Positions 42,298 to 50,722 of a stretch of DNA of 64,000 nt are shown piece by piece (within the stretch, counting starts at the first letter, position 1; the number at the start of each line of letters is the position of its first letter). A program made the position numbers and the translations under genes. Below the pieces are notes generated by a model, which worked only from the letters and a program-made list of their open reading frames with translations, was not told the origin of the DNA and made no database searches. The DNA comes from Sphingobacterium sp. UT-1RO-CII-1. Its GTDB lineage: Bacteria; Bacteroidota; Bacteroidia; Sphingobacteriales; Sphingobacteriaceae. The stretch is from positions 82,275-146,274 of the forward strand of contig NZ_JAPPVJ010000009.1 in assembly GCF_026711005.1 (NCBI RefSeq), read 5' to 3'.

Positions 42298-43851
42298 ATG
42301 GCTAAAAAAGAAGAAAAAAAAGATATTCAGCTACCTACTCCAGCTCTCCCGGCTATTGTACAAGCAGTTGGGGTATCTGTTGCCCCAGTCTATGCAACAG
42401 CTCAAAAAGAATATGATGTAACACAACATGACGTTTTTAATCAAGCGGTAGGTTTTAGACCTAAGAAGAAGGTAAGGACATTACGTAAGGATGCGGAAGG
42501 AAAACCAATTTTGGATAAAAATGGGAAAAATATATACGACACTAAACGTATTGAAGTAAATCGTATCGGTGTACCGCTCCAAGAGTTAATTGTAAAGCGT
42601 CGGGTTTCCTTCATGAATGTATCTAAGATTCAGCTTGAAGCTAATCCTCAAACAGAACATGAGAAAAGGCTTTATCAGATGATAAAGAAAATGCGCGATG
42701 ATAATAAGATTGCTTTTATCGAAAAGGAAGTTGCACGTCGTATGCTTAGTGAACTTCAGGTTGCCAAATTGTGGTATTCTGAATCTGTTGAACCTGGTTA
42801 TTGGGGAGATATTTCATCTCAAGGGAAATTCAAAATGCGCTGTAAAGTGCTCTCACCTGAATTAGGAGATACGCTATTGCCAGTATTTGACGACTTTGGC
42901 AAGATGATTTATTTCGGAAGGATTTATCAATCATCTAGAAGCTTTGCTGACTTAATTGCAGACCCTAATTTCTCAGGATTGACAGCTGATAAAGAAGATA
43001 AATTTGATGTCTATTCAGCTACCCACATTTACAAATTTCGTAAAGCCAAGTCAGGAGAAGATGTATTATCAACAGCCAATAATAATGGTTGGATAGTTGA
43101 TAGCATAACCACTCATAGCTATGGTAAAATACCAGTAACCTATTATTCAAAGCCTATGCCTCCATGGGCGCCTGTTCAAGCTGCTATTGCTCGTATAGAA
43201 ACTTTAATATCGAATGTTGGTGATACTAATGACTATCACGCGTCGCCAGTATTCGCAATGTTCGGTAAGGTAGGAGCTAAAGTTCTTGAAAAAGGTGAGC
43301 AAGGTAAGTCTTTACAAATTGAAGGGGAAGGTGCTGATGCACGTTATGTTACTTGGGAGCAGGCAATCGATGCAGTAGAGTTTGAATTGAACACTCTTAT
43401 GAATTACATATTCACTTGTACGCAGACGCCGCAGATGGCTATGGAGGACTTGAAAGGCTTGGGGGCTTTGTCAGGTGTCGCATTTGATCGTGTTTTTCAA
43501 GATGCTCATTTAGCTGCTCGTGATGAAATTGACGGTGAATACGGGATGAGTACACAGCGTGATATTAATCTACAGATTGCTTTTTGTGGTGCTATTGATA
43601 CAACTTTGAAAGCGGCAACTAAAACTTTGAGTATAGGTTTTGATATACCAATCTATCGTATTAATGATGATTCGGAAACCGTTGATCTACTGCAAAAGGC
43701 TGCAGGAGGATCAAAGGTGATTTCTCAAAAAACAGCGATCGAATATTCTCCTTTGACCAAAAATGCGGATGAAGAACTTAAGCAGATTCAGAAGGAAGAG
43801 GCGTTAATTGTCGAAAAAGAAAAGAAAGAGGAGGTGCCAGATACTCAATAA
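42298..43851 (+). CDS. Portal protein
   Basis: 517 residues directly after the large terminase. The block 'MPPWAPVQAAIARIETLIS' and 'YIFTCTQTPQMAMEDLKGLGALSG' (in parts) is typical of SPP1/Bacteroidota-type portals that form the dodecameric ring through which DNA enters. Lys/Glu-rich ends are disordered. It is the last gene before a structured spacer and the inserted thymidylate-synthase-like gene. Confidence 0.82.
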   Translation: MAKKEEKKDIQLPTPALPAIVQAVGVSVAPVYATAQKEYDVTQHDVFNQAVGFRPKKKVRTLRKDAEGKPILDKNGKNIYDTKRIEVNRIGVPLQELIVKRRVSFMNVSKIQLEANPQTEHEKRLYQMIKKMRDDNKIAFIEKEVARRMLSELQVAKLWYSESVEPGYWGDISSQGKFKMRCKVLSPELGDTLLPVFDDFGKMIYFGRIYQSSRSFADLIADPNFSGLTADKEDKFDVYSATHIYKFRKAKSGEDVLSTANNNGWIVDSITTHSYGKIPVTYYSKPMPPWAPVQAAIARIETLISNVGDTNDYHASPVFAMFGKVGAKVLEKGEQGKSLQIEGEGADARYVTWEQAIDAVEFELNTLMNYIFTCTQTPQMAMEDLKGLGALSGVAFDRVFQDAHLAARDEIDGEYGMSTQRDINLQIAFCGAIDTTLKAATKTLSIGFDIPIYRINDDSETVDLLQKAAGGSKVISQKTAIEYSPLTKNADEELKQIQKEEALIVEKEKKEEVPDTQ

Positions 43852-43874
43852 AAAAGTCCCCCAGCATATTTAAA

Positions 43875-43969
43875 CAGTTTCTCACGCTCATTTAAATAAA
43901 ACCCACAAGAGGTTCGCTAGAGGACTAAAGTCTTCGTTACCCTGTGAGTTTTAAATAAGCGTGAGAAAC
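43875..43969 (+). ncRNA. Structured spacer RNA between portal and the ThyA-like gene
   Basis: The left arm GTTTCTCACGCTCATTTAAA is matched by TTTAAATAAGCGTGAGAAAC on the right, allowing small bulges, with CACA/TGTG continuing the stem. The interior contains a second hairpin around AGGACT/AGTCTT (43921-43934). The element overlaps a GTG codon (43961), which argues for the ATG at 43985 as true start of the following gene. It could be a processing site or terminator-like boundary; no U-run follows. Confidence 0.5.
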
Positions 43970-43984
43970 GCAAATATCGATAAT

Positions 43985-44620
43985 ATGAATAAGTATCACA
44001 ATATGCTGGGCAAAATAGTTGCCAAAGGAAAATTACAAGAGAATAAGAAAGGATATATTAAATACCTTTTAAATCAAAAGCTAGAATTAAAACCAGGAGA
44101 TCTTTTAGAAATTTTTGAAGGTCACAGTATAGCTAGGAGAAAGTTAAATGCAGAACTAGATCTGTTTCAAAAGGGGGAACGTCTGACAGAGAAGTATAGG
44201 GAAATTGGAGTTACGTGGTGGGACTATTGTGGGCCTATCTTGGTAAACTCTTATCCTACGTACTTTGAACAACTGCCCGATCTAATAAAAAGAATAAATA
44301 AAGAAAAAAGGTCATCTAAAAATTATGTCTTATTTCTTGGGAGGACAGATGTTGAAAGTAATCAACAACCATGCTTGAGTTTAATACAATTTCAAATAGA
44401 TAAGGGGAGGTTGGTGATTTCCGCTTACCAACGGTCTTCCGACGCTTCACTTGGTTTGCCCGCAGATTTGTATCATCTCTATTTAATCAGTACTCAGATA
44501 CACTGCAAGCTTAAATCAATAACTCTCTTTATAGGGAATGTCCATATCTACGAAAACAACTTAGAAAATACCACTAAGTTGTTAGAGGGAGAGCCTGTAA
44601 GATTTCAACTTAATGTTTAA
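43985..44620 (+). CDS. Divergent thymidylate-synthase-fold protein (possible dCMP-specific)
   Basis: 211 residues from ATG 43985. 'QQPCLSLIQFQI' aligns with the catalytic Cys block of thymidylate synthase. Exactly 20 residues later is the 'QRSSD' block, then 'LGLPADL', where thymidylate synthases have 'LGLPFNI'. The Asn that contacts the uracil ring is Asp here, as in T4 dCMP hydroxymethylase. 'VHIYENNLE' matches the conserved H-x-Y near the C-terminus. The phosphate-binding 'SRR' is degenerate ('SSKN') and the folate-binding region is shortened. It may (hydroxy)methylate dCMP or a related nucleotide. It lies between portal and head genes with a C39-like partner 2 bp downstream. Confidence 0.7.
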   Translation: MNKYHNMLGKIVAKGKLQENKKGYIKYLLNQKLELKPGDLLEIFEGHSIARRKLNAELDLFQKGERLTEKYREIGVTWWDYCGPILVNSYPTYFEQLPDLIKRINKEKRSSKNYVLFLGRTDVESNQQPCLSLIQFQIDKGRLVISAYQRSSDASLGLPADLYHLYLISTQIHCKLKSITLFIGNVHIYENNLENTTKLLEGEPVRFQLNV

Positions 44621-44622
44621 GA

Positions 44623-45033
44623 ATGATTTATGAATTAGAAGTTGTTTACTATGGCCCTGACTTGTACAATCAGTCAGTGATATCTTCGTTGACTGGCTTA
44701 AATTTTGATGAAGCCGATCAGGCTGTAAAAAGTGTAAGACGTAAAAGTTGGAGCGGTCAGGCGTATGTTAAATTGTTTCAGAACCTCGGATTTAATACGA
44801 ATCCGAGGTTTGTTAAATTTGAGCCTAATACTCCTTATCCTTGCATCATGCGTTGTCGTAATGATAAAAAAGGATATTGGTATTTATTTCTTTATCATGA
44901 TGGGGTTATTTACGACATGCACGGTAACTCATTCCGCTTAGATGATCCTTTTAATATTGTTTTTTGTAATGGCTCTTATTTTCTTAAGCTATACGGTATG
45001 AAGGTGACTAGTATGTTGCAGGTATGGATATAA
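44623..45033 (+). CDS. C39-like papain-fold protein lacking the catalytic Cys
   Basis: 136 residues. 'SLTGLNFDEADQAVK' and 'YWYLFLYHDGVIYDMHG' recall the small C39-like phage proteins where a Cys precedes the 'ATGxxYxxV' helix and a His precedes 'DGxxxD'. Here the expected Cys region reads 'LYNQSVISS', so the protein is probably not a peptidase. It follows the ThyA-like gene by 2 bp; the two form an inserted cassette within the head operon. Confidence 0.5.
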   Translation: MIYELEVVYYGPDLYNQSVISSLTGLNFDEADQAVKSVRRKSWSGQAYVKLFQNLGFNTNPRFVKFEPNTPYPCIMRCRNDKKGYWYLFLYHDGVIYDMHGNSFRLDDPFNIVFCNGSYFLKLYGMKVTSMLQVWI

Positions 45034-45183
45034 GTTGTTTCATCAAACTGAGCAAAATTTGTTTACATCCTTCGTGATTTTCCCCTCATAATCAAACACC
45101 CATTCCTTTATTTTATTAGAATAATAGAATAATGTGTATCATATTGATGTCTCTAATTGTCGTAAACTAAATATAGAATTTCT

Positions 45184-45210
45184 TTTGCACATGTGGTGTA
45201 TATGTGCAAA
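45184..45210 (+). repeat. Hairpin in the leader of the head operon
   Basis: Perfect 9-bp arms TTTGCACAT / ATGTGCAAA around a 9-nt loop, in the 286-bp gap between the inserted cassette and the scaffold gene. No U-run follows, so it is an operator or processing site rather than a clear terminator. Confidence 0.55.
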
Positions 45211-45228
45211 TATCATAATCGCAAAGCG

Positions 45229-45298
45229 TAACCGTTCGGTTAATTTTGTGTTTAAAGTAATTAACTGAGGATAGCACGGATTAGCTACTCCGGATTAG
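45229..45298 (+). promoter_or_regulatory. Candidate head-operon promoter C and leader repeats
   Basis: TAACCGTTCGGTTA (45229-45242) is a perfect palindrome resembling the core of the promoter A/B element (AACC-ATTT-GGTT). A -7 box is poor here: TAATTAAC at 45258 is the best fit. Downstream CGGATTAG occurs twice 14 bp apart (45277-45284, 45291-45298), before the start at 45320. The site may bind the same regulator. Confidence 0.4.
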
Positions 45299-45319
45299 AC
45301 TCTACAAACACAAAAAAAC

Positions 45320-46021
45320 ATGTCACTAAAAGCAAAAATCATTTCTAAACTGAAAGCGAAGGCAACTACATTAGGTGTCAACCTTTCAAACGTTCGGATC
45401 AACGGACTAGCGGACAAGTTAGATGCAGTTATCACTAACGAGGACGATATCGACGGTGAAGTAGACAAACTAGACCAAGTATTAGGTTTTAAAGAATTGG
45501 CAGCATTGGATGATGCTAAGCGTAATGCTGATAAAAAGGCGGCAGAGGAGGAGGATAAAAAAGATCCTGAAAAGAAAGATACTGTTGACCCAGAAAAGAA
45601 AGATCCGGAGGGGAAGGATGAAGCACCTTCTTGGTTTAAAGCGCATGTTGAGAGCCAAAATAAGGTGATCGAAACCTTAGCTGCTACAGTTACCAACCTT
45701 CAGAAAGGCAATACGGCGCAGTCAAGACGCCAACAACTTGAAGCTAAATTAGAAAACGCTCCTGAAAAATTCAAAGCAAGAACTCTTCGTGATTTTGATC
45801 GATTAAAGATAGATAGTGATGATGACTTCACTAACTACTTAGCCGATGTTGAACAAGATGTTGCGGATGAAATACAGGCGCAAAGTGATGCTGGCTTAGG
45901 AAATGATTCTCCTCCAAGAGGCGGAGGTGGTGGTAGATTGAAGGATGACGAGGTGTCTCCTGAAATGAAAGCAATTGTTGAACAGCGTAAGGCCGATGCA
46001 GTAGCTAAGGCAGGCGCTTAA
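45320..46021 (+). CDS. Capsid scaffolding-type protein
   Basis: A 233-residue, highly charged, mostly helical protein with a Lys/Asp/Glu-rich middle and a coiled-coil section (residues 105-160), then a Gly-rich spacer ('PPRGGGGGRL'). The position directly before the decoration and major capsid genes, and the composition, fit an assembly scaffold. No sequence family is recognised with certainty. Confidence 0.65.
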   Translation: MSLKAKIISKLKAKATTLGVNLSNVRINGLADKLDAVITNEDDIDGEVDKLDQVLGFKELAALDDAKRNADKKAAEEEDKKDPEKKDTVDPEKKDPEGKDEAPSWFKAHVESQNKVIETLAATVTNLQKGNTAQSRRQQLEAKLENAPEKFKARTLRDFDRLKIDSDDDFTNYLADVEQDVADEIQAQSDAGLGNDSPPRGGGGGRLKDDEVSPEMKAIVEQRKADAVAKAGA

Positions 46022-46032
46022 CATTTTATTAA

Positions 46033-46434
46033 ATGGGATTAATAGGAATTAAAAGAACAGGTACACAAGGTTTTCAAAAAGTAGTTTTTGAGAATGTTGT
46101 TGATACCCTTCCAGGGGGATTGATCCTCGATGTGAAGAAAGCGGATTATCCCGATGGGTATGTGCCTGCTGGCACTTTAGTTGGTCGTGATGCGAACGGA
46201 GTGGGGAAAGTTGTAAAAACTATCCCTGGTGATAGTGAGGCAGAACCACCTACAAAAGCTACTACAGACATTAAGCCGATCGGTAGAACTTACCGTGATT
46301 CGGAAGTATGTGAGGGTGGTAACACCTATGCTAATGGCGTGGTGATTAGTGGTACAGCTCGAATAAAAGCATTGCCTGATTCCGCTACTGCAGCGGAAAT
46401 CGAGGGATTGACCCCACGTATCACATTGGTTTAA
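46033..46434 (+). CDS. Head decoration/fibre protein
   Basis: 133 residues. 'LPGGLILDVKKADYPDGYVPAGTLVGRD' (in parts) is a beta-rich sequence like the small decoration proteins that trimerise on capsid surfaces. It is encoded immediately before the major capsid gene, 35 bp away, as usual for such proteins. Confidence 0.65.
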   Translation: MGLIGIKRTGTQGFQKVVFENVVDTLPGGLILDVKKADYPDGYVPAGTLVGRDANGVGKVVKTIPGDSEAEPPTKATTDIKPIGRTYRDSEVCEGGNTYANGVVISGTARIKALPDSATAAEIEGLTPRITLV

Positions 46435-46469
46435 TTAACAGAATAGAAAACAAAACATAATCATAGATA

Positions 46470-47576
46470 ATGATAAATGTACAAGAATTAGTGCCTGAAT
46501 TCCGTAGAGCAGATGCACAAGTGTATGTGGAGACGTACCCATTCGATACGCTTCAATATCAAAGTGCGTTCCCTCTGCAGTATCAGCCTACTTTAAAATG
46601 GTCAGCAATTGAGGCTCAATTTGGCGCTAAAGTAATGGCGTCGGTTGTTGATTTCAATAGCCGTGCACCAAGATTTGGACGTAACCTTCCAACCAAACTC
46701 GAGGGTGATATTCCTAAGTTGGAAATTGCACGTGACAAAGTTGAAACAGACTTTATCACTTTGATGGACCTGCAAGATGCAGTTCGAAGATTACCTGCTG
46801 GCAATACTCGAAGAGAAGCTGCTGAGCGTGTATTGGACTGGCATTATGAGGATCAAGTATTTGCTCGTAATGGTGTAGAAGCTCGTTTGGAGTGGTTGTC
46901 GAAGCGTATTGCCTCAACTGGGGGGTACAAATTGACTCAAATTAATAATGAGCAAGGTATTAAATCGATAGTGGATATTGACTTTGCCATCCCTTCTGCA
47001 AACAAAGTAAATGCTGAAAAGAATTGGAGTGAACCTAATGCTGACATCATTGGTGATATCAAAAAAATCAGACGCATGGCGAAACTTGCTAATCTACCTG
47101 AACCAAAAATCATGTGGTGTGAGCAAGAGACTATTGAGCAGGTGGCTCAAAACGCAGGTGTTCAGAAATTCGCTGCTACTTACGTAGCTAATGCTTTAGG
47201 TTTGCAACAAGAACCGGGCTTGGAAGAAATCAATAGAGCATTGCGTTCTAAAGGGTATCCTGTTTTCAAAGTTTGGGAATCGGCTATGATTCAAGAATCA
47301 AAAAGCGGTGACCAAACTGTTGTAAGTGGTTGGGAGCCTGGAGTTGTTACTTTCTCAGTTACTGAACAATTGGGTAATACACAGCATACAACGTCTGCAG
47401 ATGAATTTGTAACCGCTGGTGTAGCTCAAAAAACTAAATCGGGTATTGTATTAATCAAAACTTGGGGAGTAGAAGATCCTATCACTGTAGTGACCAAAGG
47501 AACTGCATACACTACTCCAGTATTGAATAATGCAAAATCAATTTTCATCTTAAAAACAATCTTACCTGGAGGATAA
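46470..47576 (+). CDS. Major capsid protein
   Basis: A 368-residue HK97-fold type capsid protein, similar to the E-type group ('FPLQYQPTLKWSAIEAQFG' near the start, 'VLDWHYEDQVFARNGVEARLEWL' in the middle, 'PKIMWCEQETIEQV'). It is the expected size and position after scaffold and decoration genes. It forms the icosahedral shell. No N-terminal delta domain is seen, consistent with a separate scaffold. Confidence 0.85.
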   Translation: MINVQELVPEFRRADAQVYVETYPFDTLQYQSAFPLQYQPTLKWSAIEAQFGAKVMASVVDFNSRAPRFGRNLPTKLEGDIPKLEIARDKVETDFITLMDLQDAVRRLPAGNTRREAAERVLDWHYEDQVFARNGVEARLEWLSKRIASTGGYKLTQINNEQGIKSIVDIDFAIPSANKVNAEKNWSEPNADIIGDIKKIRRMAKLANLPEPKIMWCEQETIEQVAQNAGVQKFAATYVANALGLQQEPGLEEINRALRSKGYPVFKVWESAMIQESKSGDQTVVSGWEPGVVTFSVTEQLGNTQHTTSADEFVTAGVAQKTKSGIVLIKTWGVEDPITVVTKGTAYTTPVLNNAKSIFILKTILPGG

Positions 47577-47579
47577 TCA

Positions 47580-48068
47580 ATGTCTACAGAAACAAATAAA
47601 GAGAAGGCTGGGGCTAAAGCCCCTGCAACTTCTTCTAAAGTAGAAGAAACTCAAAATGACAATCAAGGCGCGTTGGACTTATCATCTAAAGGTGATGCTC
47701 CTAATGTTGATTCGCTAACTGCACAAGTTTCTACACTTACAGCAGAATTAGATTCCAAAAATTCGGAAATCGAGAACCTTAAAAAAGAGCACGAAGCTTT
47801 TAAAGCTAAGCTTAAGCCTGAGATTGAGAAGATTCAGGCAGAGAATAATTCTCTTAAAGATCAAGTTGCTTCATTGCAAGCTGAGGGATCTAAGTCAACA
47901 GGAAAGTCAAAGGGGCAGAAGTCAGCGCCAAAATTCATTGTTGTAAGTGCTTTTCGAGGTATACAAGAGAATGATAAGGTATTTGATGTAGATGCTGATG
48001 TTTCTCATTTTGACTCAGAGCGATTAGCGACTTTGATCGCAAAAGGCCTTGTAAAGGAGGTGAAGTAA
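47580..48068 (+). CDS. Head-associated coiled-coil protein
   Basis: 162 residues: a disordered Ala/Ser/Lys-rich N-terminus, a coiled coil at about residues 48-105, and a compact C-terminal domain ('KFIVVSAFRGIQENDKVFDV') resembling small head-completion or decoration modules. It is 3 bp after the capsid gene, and its end carries the Shine-Dalgarno-like sequence for the next gene. Confidence 0.55.
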   Translation: MSTETNKEKAGAKAPATSSKVEETQNDNQGALDLSSKGDAPNVDSLTAQVSTLTAELDSKNSEIENLKKEHEAFKAKLKPEIEKIQAENNSLKDQVASLQAEGSKSTGKSKGQKSAPKFIVVSAFRGIQENDKVFDVDADVSHFDSERLATLIAKGLVKEVK

Positions 48069-48069
48069 T

Positions 48070-48402
48070 ATGACGAATAGGGGAGCTCTACAAGCTAAAA
48101 TAGGTCAGCGTATCAAGGCCGCAAGTATTGATTTGGTATTGTTAGAAAATGGTCTTGATCCAGCAACAGAATATTGCCCTACAAAAGAGGAAAATCGCAG
48201 GTCTATTGAACTAGCTCAGGCAGAGCTTCTCTTTTTGTTGTGTACCAACCCTAAGTCAGTAAAAGAATTGGATTACCAAATCACACAGCATGAGATTGAT
48301 CAATTGTTAAAGTTGAGAGGGATTATTCTCGCCAAATGGGGTGTGGACGATGGCTCTGATGATGATGGTCCTAGAATAACAAGCGTATCAGACTTATGGT
48401 AG
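48070..48402 (+). CDS. Head-tail connector (gp6-like)
   Basis: A 110-residue helical protein in the position of the head-tail adaptor. The pattern of helices with 'ELAQAELLFLLCTNP' and 'DQLLKLRGIILAKW' fits small connector proteins. The sequence AAAGGAGGTGA, a near-perfect Shine-Dalgarno match, precedes its start, unusual for Bacteroidota. It overlaps the next gene by 7 nt. Confidence 0.55.
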   Translation: MTNRGALQAKIGQRIKAASIDLVLLENGLDPATEYCPTKEENRRSIELAQAELLFLLCTNPKSVKELDYQITQHEIDQLLKLRGIILAKWGVDDGSDDDGPRITSVSDLW

Positions 48403-48677
48403 ATCAATATCCTGATAAATTGGTTTATGAAAACCCAGAAGGGGTTAAAGTTGAATTAGAATGTCGTTTCCGACCAACTAAAGGTGCAACTTTTCGAAAA
48501 AATCAAGATGGTACAGATGTTCAGGTCTCCTTTGATATAGCGTTTCCTGATGGTACGCCATCTATATTATTGGGGACTGTTTTCGATGCGGTAAATGAGC
48601 GAGGAGAGATTTTTATTTATCAACAGGAGTTGTTGACATTTCATGTCGGTGCACTTCATTGCTTAGGGAGCTGTTAG
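48396..48677 (+). CDS. Head closure / stopper-like protein
   Basis: 93 residues, mostly beta ('VKVELECRFRPTKGATFRK', 'VSFDIAFPDGTPSILLG'), as in gp16-type head-closure proteins. It is placed between connector and tail-completion genes. The assignment is mainly by position and fold pattern. Confidence 0.5.
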   Translation: MVDQYPDKLVYENPEGVKVELECRFRPTKGATFRKNQDGTDVQVSFDIAFPDGTPSILLGTVFDAVNERGEIFIYQQELLTFHVGALHCLGSC

Positions 48678-48678
48678 T

Positions 48679-49131
48679 ATGAAAATTGCACTTACTATTA
48701 CTACTGATATGAAAGCTCTTTCTAAAGAGATTGAAAAAAACATAGAGTTAGAAACGATAAAACATTTGTCAAAAGTTTTGAATCGTGCGGTTGAACTGGT
48801 AAGAACAAAGATGCTTAATGAGGCTTATCAGGATCATACAGGTAATTTAAATAGCTCTACAGGTTTTTTGATTTATAAGGATGGCAAAGTTGTTCATGAG
48901 GACTTTCGATTAAGTGATAAAGGGACAGATAGGGAGTCAGGGTTAAAAAAAGGCAGATCTGTCGCTTTTTCTGTGTTAAGGGAAAATAGCGGTTGGGGAG
49001 TGGTATTGGTATCAGGGGAGGAGTATGCAAGTTGGGTTCAAAGTAGAGGTTACGAGGTCGTATTAGGGGCCACAACAGGGTTAGATAGCAAGCTTAAACA
49101 GGCTTTTAATGAAATTGGTGTTATAAAGTAA
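48679..49131 (+). CDS. HK97 gp10-like tail completion protein
   Basis: 150 residues with an N-terminal helical part ('MKALSKEIEKNIELETIKHLSK') and 'DHTGNLNSSTGFLIYKDG', a signature of the HK97 gp10 family, then 'YASWVQSRGYEV'. It joins the head interface to the tail tube. It starts 1 bp after the previous stop. Confidence 0.72.
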   Translation: MKIALTITTDMKALSKEIEKNIELETIKHLSKVLNRAVELVRTKMLNEAYQDHTGNLNSSTGFLIYKDGKVVHEDFRLSDKGTDRESGLKKGRSVAFSVLRENSGWGVVLVSGEEYASWVQSRGYEVVLGATTGLDSKLKQAFNEIGVIK

Positions 49132-49133
49132 GT

Positions 49134-49565
49134 ATGGTATTGAAAACAGCATTACAGGCGCTGAATGATGTAGTTGAAGTAATGGAATTAGCTGATTTGA
49201 AAAGTAATGTAGGGCTTACTGGTTCGTATCATGTCGTATCTAGAGGTCTTTCAACTAAAGAGGATATTGTTGTGAATTCAGTTAAGTCCGGTGCTGATCA
49301 GGTATCAGAAACTATAATTAACATCAATATCCATGTTCCAAATCTTAAATCTCAATCGGCCGAAAACCCTAGTGCCATAGATAATACAAAGCCAAATACT
49401 CAGCGAATGGAAGAGATTGGTAAGATGGTTATGGAGGTGTTTAAGGACTATAGAGGCTATGATTTCTTTACAAGATTATTTAACAGTGGTGAGGTGATCC
49501 CTAATGGTTCGGGATTCTATTACAACATTGTGGTTTGGTATACATATCTACAAAAGGATTATTAA
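49134..49565 (+). CDS. Tail terminator-like protein
   Basis: 143 residues with an alpha/beta pattern ('ISETIININIHVPN' at the core strand) and position between the gp10-like and tail tube genes, as for tail terminator (gpU-like) proteins that cap the tube. Identified by synteny rather than strong sequence similarity. Confidence 0.55.
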   Translation: MVLKTALQALNDVVEVMELADLKSNVGLTGSYHVVSRGLSTKEDIVVNSVKSGADQVSETIININIHVPNLKSQSAENPSAIDNTKPNTQRMEEIGKMVMEVFKDYRGYDFFTRLFNSGEVIPNGSGFYYNIVVWYTYLQKDY

Positions 49566-49607
49566 TAAAAAGTATAACAGTCATTTGACTAAAGAAATTA
49601 AAATATT

Positions 49608-50150
49608 ATGGCAGCAGTAACAGGTGTAGAGAGCATTGAGCTTGCTCTCGTTGCAGCAAATGGTGGAATGCCAACAACTGGTTGGATAACTATTAAGGAT
49701 ATTGAAATGGGGAGTGTTAATTTAGCAGTTCCACCATTGGAGAAAATCAGAATACGAGTTGAAGATAAAGCAGGGGTTCGTTGGGTATTACCCGGAGAAA
49801 CAGATCCTGCATCTTTGGTTTTAAACTCATTGGATCTTAACATAGATGCGGCAAACTTACTTTTTAAGGGAAAAGTTACAACCGGAGCTACTGAGTTTGA
49901 TGCACCTGCAGACAATGAGCAGATTTATTATTTGGCTTGTCGATTGACTTCTAAGCCTATTGAAGGAAAGAAGATGGTTTGGTCTGCGCCAGCTCTTGCT
50001 GGGAGCGCAGGTTTTGCAAACGCTTTGACCAAGGGTGGTTTTATGGCAATAAGTTTTTCGGGTGATACTACAACCCCAGTTGACGCAGATGGTAAAGCCG
50101 TTTCTCCTTGGGGGTATAAATTTATCGATACCACTTTACCCGAAGGATAG
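49608..50150 (+). CDS. Major tail tube protein
   Basis: A 180-residue beta-rich protein ('GVESIELALVAANGGMPTTGW', 'KIRIRVEDKAGVRWVLPGE'). Position, size and a strong terminator right after it fit the tail tube subunit, which is made in high amounts. It stacks in hexameric rings around the tape measure. Confidence 0.7.
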   Translation: MAAVTGVESIELALVAANGGMPTTGWITIKDIEMGSVNLAVPPLEKIRIRVEDKAGVRWVLPGETDPASLVLNSLDLNIDAANLLFKGKVTTGATEFDAPADNEQIYYLACRLTSKPIEGKKMVWSAPALAGSAGFANALTKGGFMAISFSGDTTTPVDADGKAVSPWGYKFIDTTLPEG

Positions 50151-50163
50151 TTTATTTAGATAT

Positions 50164-50203
50164 AGCCCGAAAGCCGAGGTTAGGCGGTGAGTAGGGCTTT
50201 TTT
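50164..50203 (+). terminator. Terminator after tail tube gene
   Basis: AGCCC / GGGCT arms (50164-50168, 50194-50198) with an inner GCC/GGC hairpin are followed by TTTTTT. It is 14 bp past the tail tube stop. Partial termination here would raise tube relative to chaperone expression. Confidence 0.65.
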
Positions 50204-50215
50204 ACTCCTAGCCCA

Positions 50216-50722
50216 ATGAATACTAAAACAAATCAAGTAGCAAAAGAATTAGCGGAGGTGATCTCCGACAAAACAACCTTCTTCAAAAAGGTTAAAATTA
50301 TATATCCTCACAAATGGCAACGTGTGTTATCATTTTTAAGAATCATCCCGAGAACAAATGATATTATTCTTACAGAATTATATCCAGGTACTGTTTTCCT
50401 CTTACTTTCTATATTGATCGATTTGAGGGTAAAGGGTGATGAGGGAGATACAGAGGAATTGTCATTCTATAAAATTATTAAGTCCAATATCCCGTTGATA
50501 AATAAGTTTATAGCTGTGGCAATAAATAATAAGGTCACAGAGCCGCCAAAATGGCTTTATGATGCGATAAATTATCAATTGACTAAAAATGATTTAGAAT
50601 TTCTTGTTAATGACATCTACCGGAGGTTAGATGTAGAGATTTTTTTCGGCATCATGGCATCACTTCGAAAAATACAGGAAATAGGAGTTACCCTGGATCC
50701 AGAGGACCACACGCATTCATAG
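50216..50722 (+). CDS. Tail assembly chaperone (gpG-like)
   Basis: A 168-residue helical protein located between the tail tube and tape measure genes, the place of the tail assembly chaperone. A second ORF in the -1 frame overlaps and extends it. Near the end lies ATT-TTT-TTC, giving the slippery heptamer T-TTT-TTC at 50641-50647 in the zero frame. Confidence 0.7.
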   Translation: MNTKTNQVAKELAEVISDKTTFFKKVKIIYPHKWQRVLSFLRIIPRTNDIILTELYPGTVFLLLSILIDLRVKGDEGDTEELSFYKIIKSNIPLINKFIAVAINNKVTEPPKWLYDAINYQLTKNDLEFLVNDIYRRLDVEIFFGIMASLRKIQEIGVTLDPEDHTHS

